A stretch of DNA of 64,000 bases from Margaritifera margaritifera (GCA_029931535.1 JAQPZY010001688.1:4705001-4769000); one strand, 5' to 3'. Shown: positions 37,968 to 51,845, counted from the stretch's first letter. Numbers and translations: made by a program. The notes: generated from the letters alone by a model not told the origin.

Positions 37968-37970
<3 letters not shown>
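37815..37970. mobile_element. Fold-back element (MITE-like), ~76-bp arms
   Basis: TATCACAGTAATGCGAT...at the left pairs with ...ATCGCGTTACTGTGATA at the right. The arms match at roughly 85% over about 76 bp around the centre GACGC-TTC-GCGTC. There is no coding capacity. It sits directly against a long (AT)n tract. Long near-perfect terminal inverted repeats without a gene are typical of fold-back MITEs. Confidence 0.85.

Positions 37971-38037
<67 letters not shown>
37969..38037. repeat. (AT)n microsatellite
   Basis: About 34 AT units starting at the last base of the fold-back element. Confidence 0.98.
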
Positions 38038-38039
<2 letters not shown>

Positions 38040-38599
38040 GCTATATCGTTACCCACTAGAAGTATTTCGATTGGTAATAGCACAGCTAAGTTTTGTTTGG
38101 AAATATATGTCCACTTTCCAGATATTGAACAAACTCAAAGGATGTCCACTTAATCTTCATTTCTATCCCATGTGGAATATATGTAAATGGAAATGGAAAA
38201 AATTTCAAATATAGGACAAGGTTGTTAATTGAAATGTAAATAAGACCTTGTATGGAATGAGGGAAGATTCCACCAGAACAGTCTAAAATTTCTACATTCA
38301 ATGCATCAATATTAGGTTACATTAGTTGTAAGGGTGCAAATTTCTGTCGATCTATAAAGAGAACATTAACTTGGACAGAGAACAATTAATTAGATTTATG
38401 AGGACAGGGTGCGTATTGAATCGCTATGCTGCAAGGATTTTAAGGTCTGTGTTGTGAGAGAAACCGATTTTTAATTAAGCATTCGTTTATTTAACAGCCA
38501 GAGAAACTGGAAGGCAAAAGGTTAACTCAATCTTTGTATCGAAAATGTCAGAGTTGAGATTGTCCAGAATCAGTTATTTGGAAATCTAGAGGGCCAGGA

Positions 38600-40085
38600 T
38601 GACCGCAAATTTTGGCGCCTATTTATAAAAGGCGGTAGATATATTTAATCCTGATTGGCTACGCTAAATAAGGGGCGTGTTTCCCACACGAAATTTCATA
38701 GTTTTAATATGCCACATCGCAAAATTTAGCCAGTCTACGTTTTTTCCGCGAGAGTATAAGGGACTCCGAGATTGAATTTGCAAGAAATTATCTCGTAAAA
38801 CAATTATCCAAGGGACCGGATGTCTGGAAAGTTGACGGACACAATTCTGGCGGTAGAAGCGAGCAAGGCTTGAAAGCACAAGGTATTTGCATCAATCTCA
38901 TGTAATTCGTTGATACCAATATAATTATTTGCCTGAATTTATTTACTTATATTTGCATGAATTTATTTGTATAAATTCGTAGATCATTTTTCTTGATATG
39001 AGTATAACTGTGTTTGAGTTCATTATCTGAATTCGTACAATGATCTTATATATAAGTTTGACAGATTGTTTGAATTTGTTGTCTTGAGTGTTATAGGAAT
39101 CATGTATTCTAAGAATTTCATGCATTACTTTAGTTGATATGAGTATGAGAATCCGTGTGAATTCACCGATCTTAGATGATTTCATGTATGATAAAAACTT
39201 AAGTGCGTATCGACTGAAATTAACGTAGTTAAGCCATGTAATGAATTTCATTGATTCATTTGTATAATCGAGAACGGAACTGTTATGTCTCGTGTGATGT
39301 TAATGTGAGTCAGCGATGAAATAGCCGTTAGGAAATAGATTAATCTTATTAAACTAGGTTTGTTTGTTTATGGCCTGCCGTGTTTGGCTTGACCAGATAG
39401 CCTTTGGTATCTGTTTCACTTCCGATAGGATGCTATCTGACATAACGAGAGTGGAGTAATGATCTATTCCCAGTAGGATATCTGACAGAAGATTTAGGTT
39501 GCTTCTCTGTTTATTTTGAAAGGGGAAATAGCTCCACTGACGTAATCCACTGACGTATCCACGTACCTACGTATCTAAATACCTACGTATCCACCTACCC
39601 ACACAAAGTTTGAGGGCCGACAGAAGCAAGATAGTCAGAGTGAGAAGAAAGCGAAGGAACCAGTTGAACAGCACGGTGAAGCTGGAGTGAAACCGGAGGA
39701 AACCAGGTTATGAAGCTGTACAAGGCAATGACTTCGATTGTTCACTCGATTCTATGATGAATTAATTCTATCATTTAAACAGATTGGCTATTTATATAAG
39801 TATATTTGTGTTTAAAATTCGGTGAATGATTTATTTCAAAAGAGAAGTGTATCTTCCTAATGTAATGCATTATCACAGTTTGTTTATGTAATTGATTAAA
39901 TTGTTATATTTCATGTACGGGGGTTCGTGTTATTCTGTTCTATATATCTGCTCAGATTTCTATTCATTCCATCTATAAGTTTCACAATTTATATTATTAT
40001 TTACTCGATCCGGGCAATAACACCGAGGTCGATCATCCTCTAGATAACGATAACCACAACCACCAACCACCACCACGCCACATTA
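38600..40085. other. Uncharacterised segment, possible decayed LTR or promoter-like DNA
   Basis: A TATA-like box in a small palindrome (GGCGCCTATTTATAAAAGGCG, near 38612) is followed by ATTGGCT (38653). Further right are short motif repeats (CCACGTACCTACGTATC and relatives near 39560-39600) and a CCACAACCACC-rich end near 40050-40085. The composition is unlike the flanking DNA. I could not find terminal repeats or a protein, so the class is open. Confidence 0.25.
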
Positions 40086-40189
40086 GTTCAAAATTTAAGT
40101 GGACAATGAAACTGTCCTCCTAATTCCGCTGTGCACATAATACCAACATTTACACACGTGTAACCACCTAATGCACGTTTCGGGCATAT

Positions 40190-40690
40190 ATCCTCTGTGT
40201 TTGTAATTATAACTTCATGTCTATGCTTTGCATTCCTCAATAGAAATCCAGCGGGTTTATGATTTTAACCGAGTGTTAAATTCAGTTTTCTAAGCGAGTT
40301 GGTTTGATTTATGTTTCACACAATTATAACTCTCAAACCTTTCTAATCATATTTGTGTCATTCTATATAAATTTCTTTCATATAATCGTGTATAAATACA
40401 TACAATGTGGAATCCAGGGATAAGCGCTTTCCTCTCTGGTATATAGGTGTCAAAATAAAATTATAATTTTATGTATATGCCTTGCATTTTCAAATAGAAA
40501 TCCAATGCATTTAGTTGAGTCTAAATTTCCATCTGCCTAGCGAGTTTGTTCCTGTGCGCTGTTCAAACCTAATGCATCACTTTTTAAAGGGATGAGCGCA
40601 TGGCAGAGTGGATTAAAGTTGTTGCCCTTACAGCTGAATGCAGTTTTGTATGGGTCGCTGTGAAACTTGATACAAATTACCAAAGATGCA
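40190..40690 (+). repeat. Interspersed repeat with internal duplication and tRNA-like box A
   Basis: Related to 2035-2345. The block with TAATTATAACTTCATGTCTATGC, CTTTGCATT and GAAATCCAG-GGTTTA occurs twice here (near 40205 and 40460). It is followed by ATGGCAGAGTGGATTAAAG, a box-A-like sequence. Confidence 0.45.
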
Positions 40691-41094
40691 TATATTGAAA
40701 AATATTTGTGTTCCCATAATATTTGTAAGAGTTATTGCCCTTTTTGGTTTACAGCTGGATGCAATCAATGACAAAATTTTTTGAATGCAGCTAATTTGCA
40801 GTTGTTAGTGGATTGATGTGAAACTTGCTAGATATTATGCTTATCGTCAGGAGATATGCACGTTGACCAATCATTTTACTCATACTATTTTCAGTAGCGT
40901 TATGCGCTTTTTTAAAACTAATCACTCATCTCCATCATGGGCTTCTGGAAGAATACGGGGAAGGCGGGGTATATTCACGTGAGCAAATTACTCACCATTC
41001 CTCTAAGGGCGGTTATTGGCGTAGGTAAATGCATCAGGAATGAAAAGTTTGTTCTGATTCAGAAGCTGTTTCTCGTACGTACGTACGCACGCCG

Positions 41095-41163
41095 GTATGT
41101 ATGTATGTATGTATGTATGTATGTATGTATGTATGTATGTATGTATGTGTATGTATGTATATG
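41095..41163. repeat. (ATGT)n microsatellite
   Basis: About 16 ATGT units; preceded by a short ACGT run (41077-41090). Confidence 0.97.
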
Positions 41164-41169
41164 CATGCT

Positions 41170-42602
41170 TATACAAATATACGAAGTGCTGATTGATAAA
41201 ATTTGTCAGACATTTTCATTTTTCCTAACTCCAATCCCAGAGATGAACAGTATTTTTCGACTCTTAATTTTATTCCGATCTCAGATACAATTAAATTTTA
41301 AAACGACAACTTATTCTCATTTAGAGCATATAGCCTTTATAACAAATATCGGAATTCCGTTTCCATTAGCTAATCCCTTGAAATCATAGATTAAGAAAAG
41401 GCAAGGCCGAACGTAATTTGTTTCCCCAGACATGATTCTGTTTTTGTTTTGCTTCTTTATTGACGCATATCGATAGTGATGCCAAGGTTGGGGAGCCTTG
41501 GACTCACGACTTTACAATAATTGTTAATTATCTACAATTAAAAACATACACATATAGACATATTATTAAAATATATGCTTAGATAATATTCTGCAGACAG
41601 AAAGGCAACACTTATCTGAATACATTGGCAACAACATATGCTATAGCTTACCTAAAAGGGACAGAAAAAAAGACAGTTAAAAGAAAGAAAGACAGAATAA
41701 AGAAGAAATTGAGAGAGGAAATCTATATAAAAAGGAATCATAAGATGAAGTACCAGTTGAAAGACAGTAATAGAACATCAATGCTATTGGATATATACGA
41801 TTGGTTTTTAACCCAATATTCAAATGTGCAGACGACATAATCTTTTGGGATATTTCACTTAAATTATCAGCGAATTTTCAAAATAGACCAAAAATTGAAA
41901 CTTACGTTTTAGTAAGTAAGGATCCAATATCTTTTTGTTCATTTAATAAATGTTGTTTTCACGACTCTAAAGCAATATTTGTCAAAGAGCGTATGAAAGT
42001 ACCTTCTCAATTTTCGCTCTAAAGAATCTTTTGATGAACGCTTTTAATTTGTTTTAGATAGGTTAAGGAGGTATGTGCCAGTGGTTTGCACGTAAAATTG
42101 TTTATTTGTAATGTCATACAGCTTCGTTTTTGTTTATTTATTCTGACCAAACACAGCCTTGTACTTTCAACTGTACGTGCCAGAATAACAACAACCACTA
42201 ACCCCCAACCACGGAAAGCTCCTCAAGATAGATATTCCAGATTATATTAACATCTGATGAAAATATATTCTTGATCAACTTCCCCGTACCCCTGCCAAAG
42301 AGAAGTCACTCGCGGTTATGTTTCTCTTACCATGACTCCGTTGCGAAATTTTCCCTTTTATCATTTGCGCAAGAAGAAAACCACTTTGAAGCCGGATTAG
42401 ATTCCGAGCGGCTATATTGTGAAGTGATCAAGTCGTTGACCTCCGTATATATTCTGACATGCTCACTGAAGGCCCAACATTTTCATTTATTAATGAGTCA
42501 AATACATTATTTCGAGGCAGTTTGTTTACTTGCAAATCGTTTCTGGTCATATTACCTGCGGAAGCGCAGTGAAGAACCGTTAACTGGTCTCCTTGACAAC
42601 AA
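41170..42602. other. No gene called
   Basis: A 142-codon plus frame (42271-42699) runs into the following mobile element and shares no motif with a known family, so I treat it as chance. A Lys-rich 71-codon frame (41625-41840) likewise reflects A-rich DNA. Confidence 0.4.
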
Positions 42603-44216
42603 ACAAGAGTCCTTGAAAGGACTAACGCTCTACTGGGAGAAAAGGATTTCCATGAATTCAAGATACGACCATTTCTTCCTTTTAATTGCTGACTGTTGAA
42701 ACCATTTCTGATATTCTTCAGCGATAACAGATTTTCAAATTAGCTGCTGTGGTGCATATATTGGATGTCAGCTTGGCACCATTTTCATTTAGGAAAAAGT
42801 AGACATCATTAGAAATGTTTTGGTGAAAACCCAATGTCATAATGAGCATCCATTCCGGGGGAGTAGTGACAAGAAGATTTTAAAGACAGTCGTCGTGGCA
42901 GCCATACTGGATGTACGACTGACATAATTTTGAAATTAGGACCAACTAGGTATTATAAGAAGTCTATTGGCGAAAACCCCACGTTGGTATAGCTATCCAT
43001 CAGAGAAGAGTAGAGATAACAATATTTTCAAGATAGTCACTGTGGTGGCCATATTGAGGGTTAGTCATTTTCGTTAAGGACCAACTAGACACAATAAGAA
43101 CTCTTCTGATGAAAATCCCATGTAAAAATGACTTTCCATTTAGAAGTAGCAAACACAAGATTTTCAAGATGGCCATATATTGGACGTCAGGTCAGCACCA
43201 TTTTAATTTAGGATCATCAAAACATTAAAAGAAGTCTTTTAGTGAAAACCCCATGTTGATATGAGCATTCATTCTAGAGAAGTAGTGATAAAAAAGTTTC
43301 AAGCTGGAGGAGACATCAGATCCGCACCATTTTCATTTAAGACTAACTAGACATCATAAGACGTCTTCTGGTGAAAACACCATGTCAATATAACTTTCCA
43401 TTCCATAGTGATAACAATATTTTCATTGGACCTCACATCGGCACCATCTTCATTTAGGACCAAGTAGACATCATAAGAAGTCTTTTGGTGAAAATCCAAT
43501 GCTGATATGGCTTTCCATTCAGGAATAGTAACGATAACAAGATTTTCAAACTGGCTGCTCTGACGGCCATATTGGAAGTCAGATTGGCACCATTTTTATT
43601 TAGAACCAACTAGACATCATAAGAAGTCTTTTTGTGAAAACCCCATGCTGATATGAGCATTCATTCTGGAGAAGTAGTGTTAACAAGATTTTCAAGCTGA
43701 CCACTGTGGCAGCTATATTAGACCTTAGATCGGCATCATTTTCATTTAAGACCAACTGGACATCATAAGAAGTCTTTTGGTGAAACCCCTACGCGCGTCA
43801 ATATAATTTTCTGTTCCGGTGGTGTTGTGATAACAAGATTTTCAAGATGGCTGCCGTGGTGGCTGTATCGGACATCAGATCGACACCATTTTTATTTAGG
43901 AGCAGCTCGACATCATAAGAAGTCTTTTAGTGAAAAACCCATGTTGATATGACCATGCATGTAGGAGGAGTAGCTATAACTATATTTTCAAGATGGACGC
44001 TGTGGCGGCCATATTGGACATCAGATCGACATTATCTTCATTTAGGTCCAAGTAGACCATGGGATACATGTATGTATGCAGTTTCATGCCAATCCTCCAA
44101 GTAGTTTCGGAGGAGTAGCGATAACAAACTTGTACTAACGGACGGACTGACGGGGGACGGACGAGGGACCAGAGATCATCCAATAAGCTCGTGTAGTCTA
44201 TGACCAGTATAGCTAA
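42603..44216 (+). mobile_element. 146-bp-repeat element, copy B
   Basis: Starts ACAAGAGTCCTTGAAAGGAC (5' hairpin), carries the family head, about nine to ten diverged internal units and the family tail (ACTTGTACTAACGGACGG, then GTCTATGACCAGTATAGCTAAA). The 3' hairpin has lost some pairing. Same orientation as copies A, C, D and E. Confidence 0.8.
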
Positions 44217-44417
44217 AGAAAGTGTAAGATTACGATTTGAGGGCAGGTCAACTTTTGTCTTAGTTCTGGGCAAAACCAAATGTCTAACTGAATGTCGTAA
44301 TCGATATATTCAGCTCGTTGGACTAAAAAACCGTTTGAGTTAAAACAAAATCATGCATCCTATGTCGTGCGCCTTTTGTTCGTCAACAACTGCTATATTT
44401 AATTTCCATTATTTGAA

Positions 44418-45718
44418 ACAAGAGTCCCTCTAAGGGACTGACGCTCTACTGGCTGAAAAGAATTTCCAGGAATTCAAGATAAAACCATTTCTTCCATTTA
44501 ACTGTGGAGTGTTGAAACCATCTTTGATATTCTTCAGGAATACCAACATTTTTAAATTAACTGCTGTTGTGGACATATTTGATATCAATTTGGCACCATT
44601 TTCATTTAGGACCAACAAGGCATCATAGGGCGTCCTCAGTGGAAACCCCATATTGATATGACTTTCCGTTTTGGAGGAGCAACGATAACAAAATTATCAA
44701 GATGGATGTCATGGTGGCCATATTCGATATGAGATTACCACAGTTTCTATTTTGTACCGACTAGACATCATAAGAAGTCTTTTGGTGACAGCACAATGTC
44801 GATATGACCAGCCGTCTAGGAAAAGTAGTGACAACAAGATTTTCAAGATGTCCATTGTGGGAGTCATATTAGAAGTCGGATCGGCACCATTGTCCTTTAC
44901 GACCAACTTGACATCATACGAAGTCTTTCAGTGAAAACCCCATGATGATATGACCATTCATTCAGGAGAAATAGTGATAACAATATTTTCAAGATGGCCA
45001 CTGTGACTGGAATATTGAATGTCTGAATGGCACCATTAGGACCACTTAGACATCATAAGAAGTTGTTTAGTGAAAATCTCATGTTGATACACAAATCCAT
45101 TTAGGATGAGTAGTGATAACAATATTTTGAAGATGGCCGCTGTTGTGGCCGTATTGGACATCAGATCGACACCGTTTTCATTCTGGACAAACTATACATC
45201 ATATGAAGTCTTCTGGTGAAAACCCCATGGCAATATTACTTTTCATTCAGGAGGATTAGCAATAGCAAGGTTTTCAATATGGCACCATTTTCATTTAGGA
45301 CCAACTAGACATCATGAGAAGTCTTTTAGTGAAAACCACGTGTCAATATAACTTTGCATTCAGGAGGAGTAGCAATAACAATATTTTCAAGATGGCCACT
45401 ATGGCGGCTATATTGGACATCAGACTGGTACCATTTTGATTTAGGACCAACTAAACATCATAAGAAATCTTTAAGTGAGAATCCCATGTTGATATGACCA
45501 TCCATTCAGGAAGAGTAGCGATAACAAGATTTTCAAGATGGCCGCTGTAGCGGCCATATTGGATGTCCGAGCAACACCATTTTCATGTAGGACCAACTAG
45601 ATCATGGCATGAATGTGTGTATAAGTTTCATGGCAATCCTCCAAGTAGTTTAGGAGGAGTAGTAATAACAAACTTGTGCTAACGGACGGATGGACGAAAG
45701 ACAACAGACCATCTCATA
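44418..45718 (+). mobile_element. 146-bp-repeat element, copy C (3' tip truncated)
   Basis: Starts ACAAGAGTCCCTCTAAGGGAC. The head and about seven internal units follow, then CTTGTGCTAACGGACGGATG and CCATCTCATAA. It ends in an A/G-rich run (45719-45750) instead of the 3' hairpin. It lies only about 200 bp after copy B. Confidence 0.8.
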
Positions 45719-47640
45719 AAAAAGAAAAAAAAAAAAGAAATAAAAAGAAACCACTAGCCGAATTTGGACTCACTGGAAAGAGCACATTCAGACGTCATAA
45801 TCTCTTTATTTTAATTGTAAGCGAATTATGTTGATCTGGTATCAAATACCAGAGCAGTTGCCAGAACGTTTTTTTTAAAAAATTTGTTATCAAACTCCCT
45901 TTTTGACAGCTTTCTGATTGTGAAAAGCTTTTGATGAATATTTTACCCAGTTATAAATTGTGACTACACGGTGTGTCCCTATCTTAGTCAGGTTCTTTGC
46001 GCATGGGTCAGTGTCATAGAAAGGTTAGAACTGAAGATATATTGTTTTTTGCCTATTTCATGTCTGTTTCATAAGAATGTATGATAAAATCATATGCAGG
46101 GATGATTAATTACTATAACATTAGTCGTGTACTGAATTCGAGCCATTCGATTCAAAATCATGATCAAGGTCACATCAAATTAAACTAGAGAAGCTTTGAA
46201 GGTTTGCCATTTTAAAGACCCTCAACTCGACCTCAACCCTTAGTGACAGAGGTCCTAAACCGAAACGTTTACATACATGATGCGTGTTCCTGCTGTGGCT
46301 GCACCTTTTTTTAAAAAAATGAAAATATAACAATTATTTAAAAATGTCACTGAAATTAAACGTGTTGTACATTTGACGTTTGCTCCCCACCCCTACTCCC
46401 CACCCCATCATGAACTATATCCAATATGAACAAGAAAAGTACCAGGCTAAGTAAATTTCAACTCGGCGGTTCAGGAGGGGATATGGTAACGGACAGACGG
46501 ATGGGCAGACCCCTCCCCCCCCCCCCGACGTTAAAGTGTGGGATAACTATTATAATACGGCCATCTCGGAGAGCATTCTTCTTGCGCTTGCTCGGGTACT
46601 CTGTACGAAACTGCTTACTGATACATCTAGTCAGTATACTTTTTAGCACTAATAATTTATAGAAAAGTCTGTCTACAAACGAGTTTTGTCCAGGACTAAA
46701 TAATTACTTTTTGTCCAGATTATATTATTCCAGTTGATCTTTTCTGCACATCCAAAACATGATAGCCAGAACAGTCACAGCACAGTGCCTCCTTGTGCCG
46801 CCTTGATCCTGGGTCATAATAAAAATGTCAAGACGGGTGTATAATATACCATTTGTAATTACAGATGATACCGATGATACAGATGATACGGTCCATGAAA
46901 ACCCTTACTTTAAACAGTTGCAGAATACACAAAAAGCCCGACAAAGAAATATATAACTGACGGTAAACAAAGTTGATCATCTTGGCATCAAACTATCTCA
47001 ACTGCTACAACATTTGGACCGATGTAAGCAAACTGAGCAACTGTATACCTTTATGTACATGGGCCATGCTTTTTATGTGAGCGAGTCGAATTTATTGTAA
47101 CATTAACATGACACATAACCATAAAAGTTGTTCAATCAATATGATCGCCACAATGTATAGTGTCTTGTACGGGCTGCTTAATTTTAACCAGAAAATGTCT
47201 ATTGCCTTTACGAGCGGCGATAAAATAGGTTTCTAGGATGAACTTTTGTTAATTTTTGTCCTAAAAATACAAAAATAACGAGCTCGAAACTACACAATTA
47301 ACTTATCTATTGAAATGTATCTACATGGACGTATTTTTTCATGTAAATTAAAAGAAAAGGTCATCTTTGTACATTATTTTTTGATTAATGCAGGACCATT
47401 GAAACTGGGGGCGAGGGTAATGTAATGGTTTTTGTCAGCTAAATATCGCTTTCAGTTAAGTTTCACAACTCAGTCTAATCCATCCTTATCTGATTGTCAG
47501 AAAGGAATTGAACCTGTTCTTTACTGTTAACCAATCAGATTAAAGGGATTCTATCCGATCATTATACACCATTGGTAATGCATCAGCAAATCAAAAGTTT
47601 AGCTTTTTTAGCCAATAGACTTAGAGAAGCTGAGTATACA
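45719..47640. other. No gene seen; fragments of interspersed repeat
   Basis: An ACGGACAGACGGATGGGCAG stretch with a C-run (46486-46527) looks like the tail of another element of the GGACAGACGG type. The rest is AT-rich. Confidence 0.4.
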
Positions 47641-47652
47641 AACGGGTGATAT

Positions 47653-47735
47653 GGAGCTTTTACCGAATGGTCGCACACGTCGTTAATCCAACTAACGAAC
47701 GAACGCATTTACCCCGCACACGAGTCTAATTCAAA
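47653..47735 (+). repeat. Repeat related to 58245-58297
   Basis: CGAATGGTCGCACACGTCG-TTAATCCAAC-AACGAACGAACG here and at 58245-58290 are nearly the same. The later GCACACGAGTCTAATTCAAAT also echoes the 57998-58188 array. Confidence 0.7.
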
Positions 47736-47812
47736 TTAAGTAAGTAAGTAAGTAAGCATTTACTCATTCCAAAGTTAGCTGTCGAAGATGATGCAGTAAA
47801 AAGAGAGAGGTT

Positions 47813-47839
47813 TGTGTGTGTGTGTGTGTGGGGGGGGGG
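47813..47839. repeat. (TG)n followed by G-run
   Basis: About nine TG units then ten G; an (AAGT)n tract lies just left at 47737-47756. Confidence 0.95.
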
Positions 47840-48349
47840 AGCATAGGTAGGTTTGTATATAGATACTAGATGGGTGCCTGAACAAGGATAGCTCTAGAAA
47901 ATACATACTGGTGTGGGTTTTGGTGTTCGGTGGCTATTGTGCACAGGTTACTTATCAGGAGTTGTAATAAAGTAAGTGATCACGGTAGCCCAGGGATAAA
48001 CCTCCCCAGGGTTAGGTGTGATTGAGTTCGCGAATTGCATCTGACAGAAATCAGACTAAATCATTTTCCAGATTGGTACAGGACCAGAGAAATATCATAA
48101 AGAAAAAGAGCTTCACGAGTCGTATATAGGGGTGGTGTTATAGCTCCGGCAGTGTTGTACCCAGGATCCCAAGTTCAGGGAACACGGTTTCCACCACCCT
48201 ATAAATCTGGGGACACACAACATTTTAAAGGGATAACGGAAAATTGTAATACGTAATGCACTAGTAGTGCTAACAAAGTGAGATAATCTTATTTGCTTTG
48301 ACAGTTTTGACACCTTAACTTTCTTGTCTGCATTGTACTATCATATTTT

Positions 48350-50411
48350 CCTTGGACACTTACATTATTGCAATAAAATTGTATCATTAGTTCCAGTAAC
48401 TCATTAAAATTTTAACATGTTTGAATATCTGATTAACCTGAAATGAGCTGCACCATGGAGTTTTCCGTTCTGGATCTTGCTCTTTTTGTAACTTTAGTGT
48501 TCACTCATTACTACCAGCATTTATTATAAAAGATACCCATCTTTTCTTAATTAATTTTCTTTTCAATTAAGATGACAAATCGTGCATTTGCAGCAATTTA
48601 GTATCTTTTTGTCATTACTTCAACCTCAAAATAAATTCAATCTTCCTTGCCGTAGAGGTGACTTTAACCTCGAAAATATGTTACACTAGCGGCTGTCAAA
48701 GACTTTACATTGCAACTCGGCCGACTACCACAAACCTTGAATGTTTAATTGACAGATGCATTGTTGTACAATGGATATTCATTGCCATCTTACAGTTTTT
48801 ATCAGTTTTAGCGACTTTGGCCATTGCTAACACCAACATAGACGTGGATGAACATGTACTAAAGAAAAGTTGTAGGCATATTTTTCGATTTTTTTTTTCC
48901 TGAAAAAAAAACAAAAACGCGCCAATGGGGCACACAGGGTCAAGATATAACGGGACATAGGAGGACAAAAGACCCCGCACTCAAGGTGCAACACTGCTCC
49001 AGAGATTAAAGACATTTCTGCTCGTATTCAAAATTACGTTAATTAAACATTATTCATCGTTTTAACCAATTTGTTGAAGAGCTACCAAATTGTTGTGATA
49101 GCCGACCTCTTGAATCCCGGATAAACCGGGTAGGAAAGTAATGAAGACTTGTAGTCTAACAAGGCAGACACGTTACTCTACTTTCTTACTGAAGCGAATA
49201 CGAACCATAAGAGTTAACATTATTCATGCACGAGGAAAAATGATACTTAAACCCCATTCGCTGAAAAAGATTGAACTCGATAGGACAACATAAGAGGTAA
49301 ATTTTACTCAAATTATAGACTATAGACTGAAATAATTTGACGTCTTTATATGATTACTTAAAACTTGGCCCTGAATCAAAATATTATCGATCTGCTCTTG
49401 CACCCTTTTGCTGGTGCTCATGATAATGAACTGATCGTAATTAAGACTGTGTTGACGATTTTGTACATAATAGTTTGGCAAACATGTAGTTTCTTCTAGT
49501 CACATAATATTTGCATGTACACAACGTTAAACCACTTGAAGAATACAGCGCGTTTTTCTATCGCAAATCCTATGCATATCATCTGATTTGAAATAACAGC
49601 AACAAAAATAACATAGGTTAGCAGTAGTCATCCTCACATCCAAGAGGTATTTAGGATTTAATCTTGAAATGGAACAAAGTTCCCGCAGAGGCTAATCGTG
49701 GGACTTTAAGTCGCGCGAAGTCAATAGTGTACATGGTTAGCCTGACACGAGTGTTTTCTTTCAATAATCCGGGATCTGTTTTGGTTGAACTTACTTCTAT
49801 GACTAATGTGTAATGGGCATTCATACAGCTTGTGAATCGATAGGCCATCAAATAGCTAGGAGCTATTTGAGACGGTCAAACATGGAAATGAGGTATTAAT
49901 GAATCGAAAATTAGGGTTCCGTGATATTTTCAATAGAACATTTTAAATTGTATAAACTAATTTCTGGAGGCTACATAAAATTAAGTGTTCACTGAAGTTT
50001 GTGTCGTGATTTATTCAAAGTTAAACTATGAGCTGCCTTTAATATTGACTTTTTATGGAATGCTGGAATTGGTATGGAAGCTTTAATGTTTGTGGAAACC
50101 ATGCAAATAGCGATCAATTGTGTGCAGCCGTCGAAAATAATAAATTTTTTTATATTTTATTTTACTGTGTGCTAAAGAGCTTTGGTTGGCCAGGCAGATG
50201 AAATTTGTTTCGCTTGGCATTCAACGAAGTCTTTGTTGTTCAGTATCAGGCCATTACCACTCGCACCTAATCCTATTTCATGATCAGCTCATTAATGTAA
50301 CCATTCTAAGCATCTCAGCAAATTCCACTCTTAAGTAAAAAATGACGAGGCTTTTCGTGTCTATAAAGCAGATTTGTATCGCTATCAAAAAGAAATGAGT
50401 ACAGCATGAAC
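48350..50411. other. No gene called
   Basis: An 81-codon frame (48658-48903) contains one hydrophobic helix (WIFIAILQFLSVLATLAIA) but has no homologue I recognise and no clear splice context. Confidence 0.35.
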
Positions 50412-50434
50412 AAAAAAAAAAAAAAAAAAAAAAA
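50412..50434. repeat. A23 homopolymer
   Basis: Uninterrupted A run; no retroposed sequence is evident to its left. Confidence 0.95.
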
Positions 50435-50927
50435 GGTAACAGAACAAACAATACATTTTGATTAAAATAAATGAACGTTCGATTTCTAATTTTAGTAGCT
50501 TATAACAAAAAAGAATTAATTATATCTGACCAAGTTAAGAAACTATCGAAGATGTTTATACACTTATAAATCCACCCTCATTTCAACGTGACATTTTAAG
50601 TAACATTCATAAAGTTTCTTGAAAACATTAAAACTAAGTCCAGACAAAAGAGGACATCATATCAAATGCAACCTATAGATTAGGGAAATGTAGCACAGGA
50701 ATGTAAATACCTAAGATTTTATTCAACGTAATGTGTGTTCAAAATATGCGATATCTACTAAAAATTTAGAAGAGGTTGACACGTAACGGACACTGAAGTT
50801 TACACATGCCGTCAACTTGAACAAATTATGGGTTAGCTCATGACTGTGTCCAAACACCGTAAAAGCATCAATTTTGGCTACTTTGGAAATATTTAAAAAA
50901 TTAAATTAGGCTAGACAGTCAACATGG

Positions 50928-50975
50928 TTTTCATCACCACGAAGCATGCTCAAGATTTTTATCGTACATTTTTAG
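50928..50975 (+). repeat. Short dispersed repeat, partner at 52530-52575
   Basis: TTTTCATCACCACGAAGCAT plus GCTCAAGATTTT is shared by both sites, followed by a similar TCGTA-ATTT. Confidence 0.85.
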
Positions 50976-51815
50976 AGAGGCAAACAAAAAGGCAATGCCT
51001 GCAAACATATTCTGGACTTTTACAAAGCCAAACAAAGTATTCTTTCTGCTCGGGCATCATATTCTGAATCATTATACCGAATGAGATTCAAGCTTTGTAC
51101 TTTGTGACTATTGTTTATGCTTGTTTGACTTTCGCTCTGTTACAATTGTACTGCGAAGTAACACTTTTAATTTAACAAAGTTCTAGTTAATTCATTTATA
51201 TTTACTTTAAATGCATTATGAATCTTTCCTTAGTATATGTAAAAGGGTAATGCATTGAATTATTTTTCTTTTCTTACATATTTACACTTCCAAAATTCAA
51301 TCCAAAAAATAGGGATGGAGCCATTAATGTTAGTTACGATCGAAATTTACACAGTGAATAAAATCGGAATTACTATATCTCTTCTCACAATTTTGTTTAT
51401 CGATCTATAATCTAACATGAAACCAGCAAATATTTGAATGAACTATTGTTAGTAGGAAAGGTTTACTAATAGTTGCTATAAGCAAATAGAGTTGTCACAG
51501 AAAAGTACTTAGGATCCTACAATTTGTACAGGACGGTAAATCGAAAGATGTCAGCAAAACATAAAACTTATTGCTCTCCGAATGATATATCTTTAGAATG
51601 AAAGAAAATCATCTTAAAATATCCGTTAGAAATACTGACAGTGAAAAAAAACTTTTGTCACATTTCATTAGTAGTCAATGTGGCAGCAACAAAATTACTC
51701 CATATGTATTATACTATCAAGCATTCCGATTTATAAGTACATTTTGTTCTGCATTACTTTTCAACTTCCATGCGATAAATAATTTAAAACGACTGGCTAG
51801 AAAGAAAAAGTTTTA

Positions 51816-51845
51816 AGAGAGAGAGAGAGAGAGAGAGATAGAGAG
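51816..51845. repeat. (GA)n microsatellite
   Basis: About 14 GA units with one TA interruption. Confidence 0.95.

Noticed and set aside
40937..41389. 150-codon plus-strand frame
   Set aside because: The middle is a translated ATGT microsatellite; the flanks have no similarity I recognise.
41801..42022. Frame containing CADDIIFW, resembling a reverse transcriptase box
   Set aside because: No supporting residues on either side.
42271..42699. 142-codon plus-strand frame
   Set aside because: Its C-terminal third is the head of mobile element copy B and the rest shows no motif.
48658..48903. 81-codon frame with one hydrophobic helix
   Set aside because: A single hydrophobic stretch is not enough; no family or splice support.
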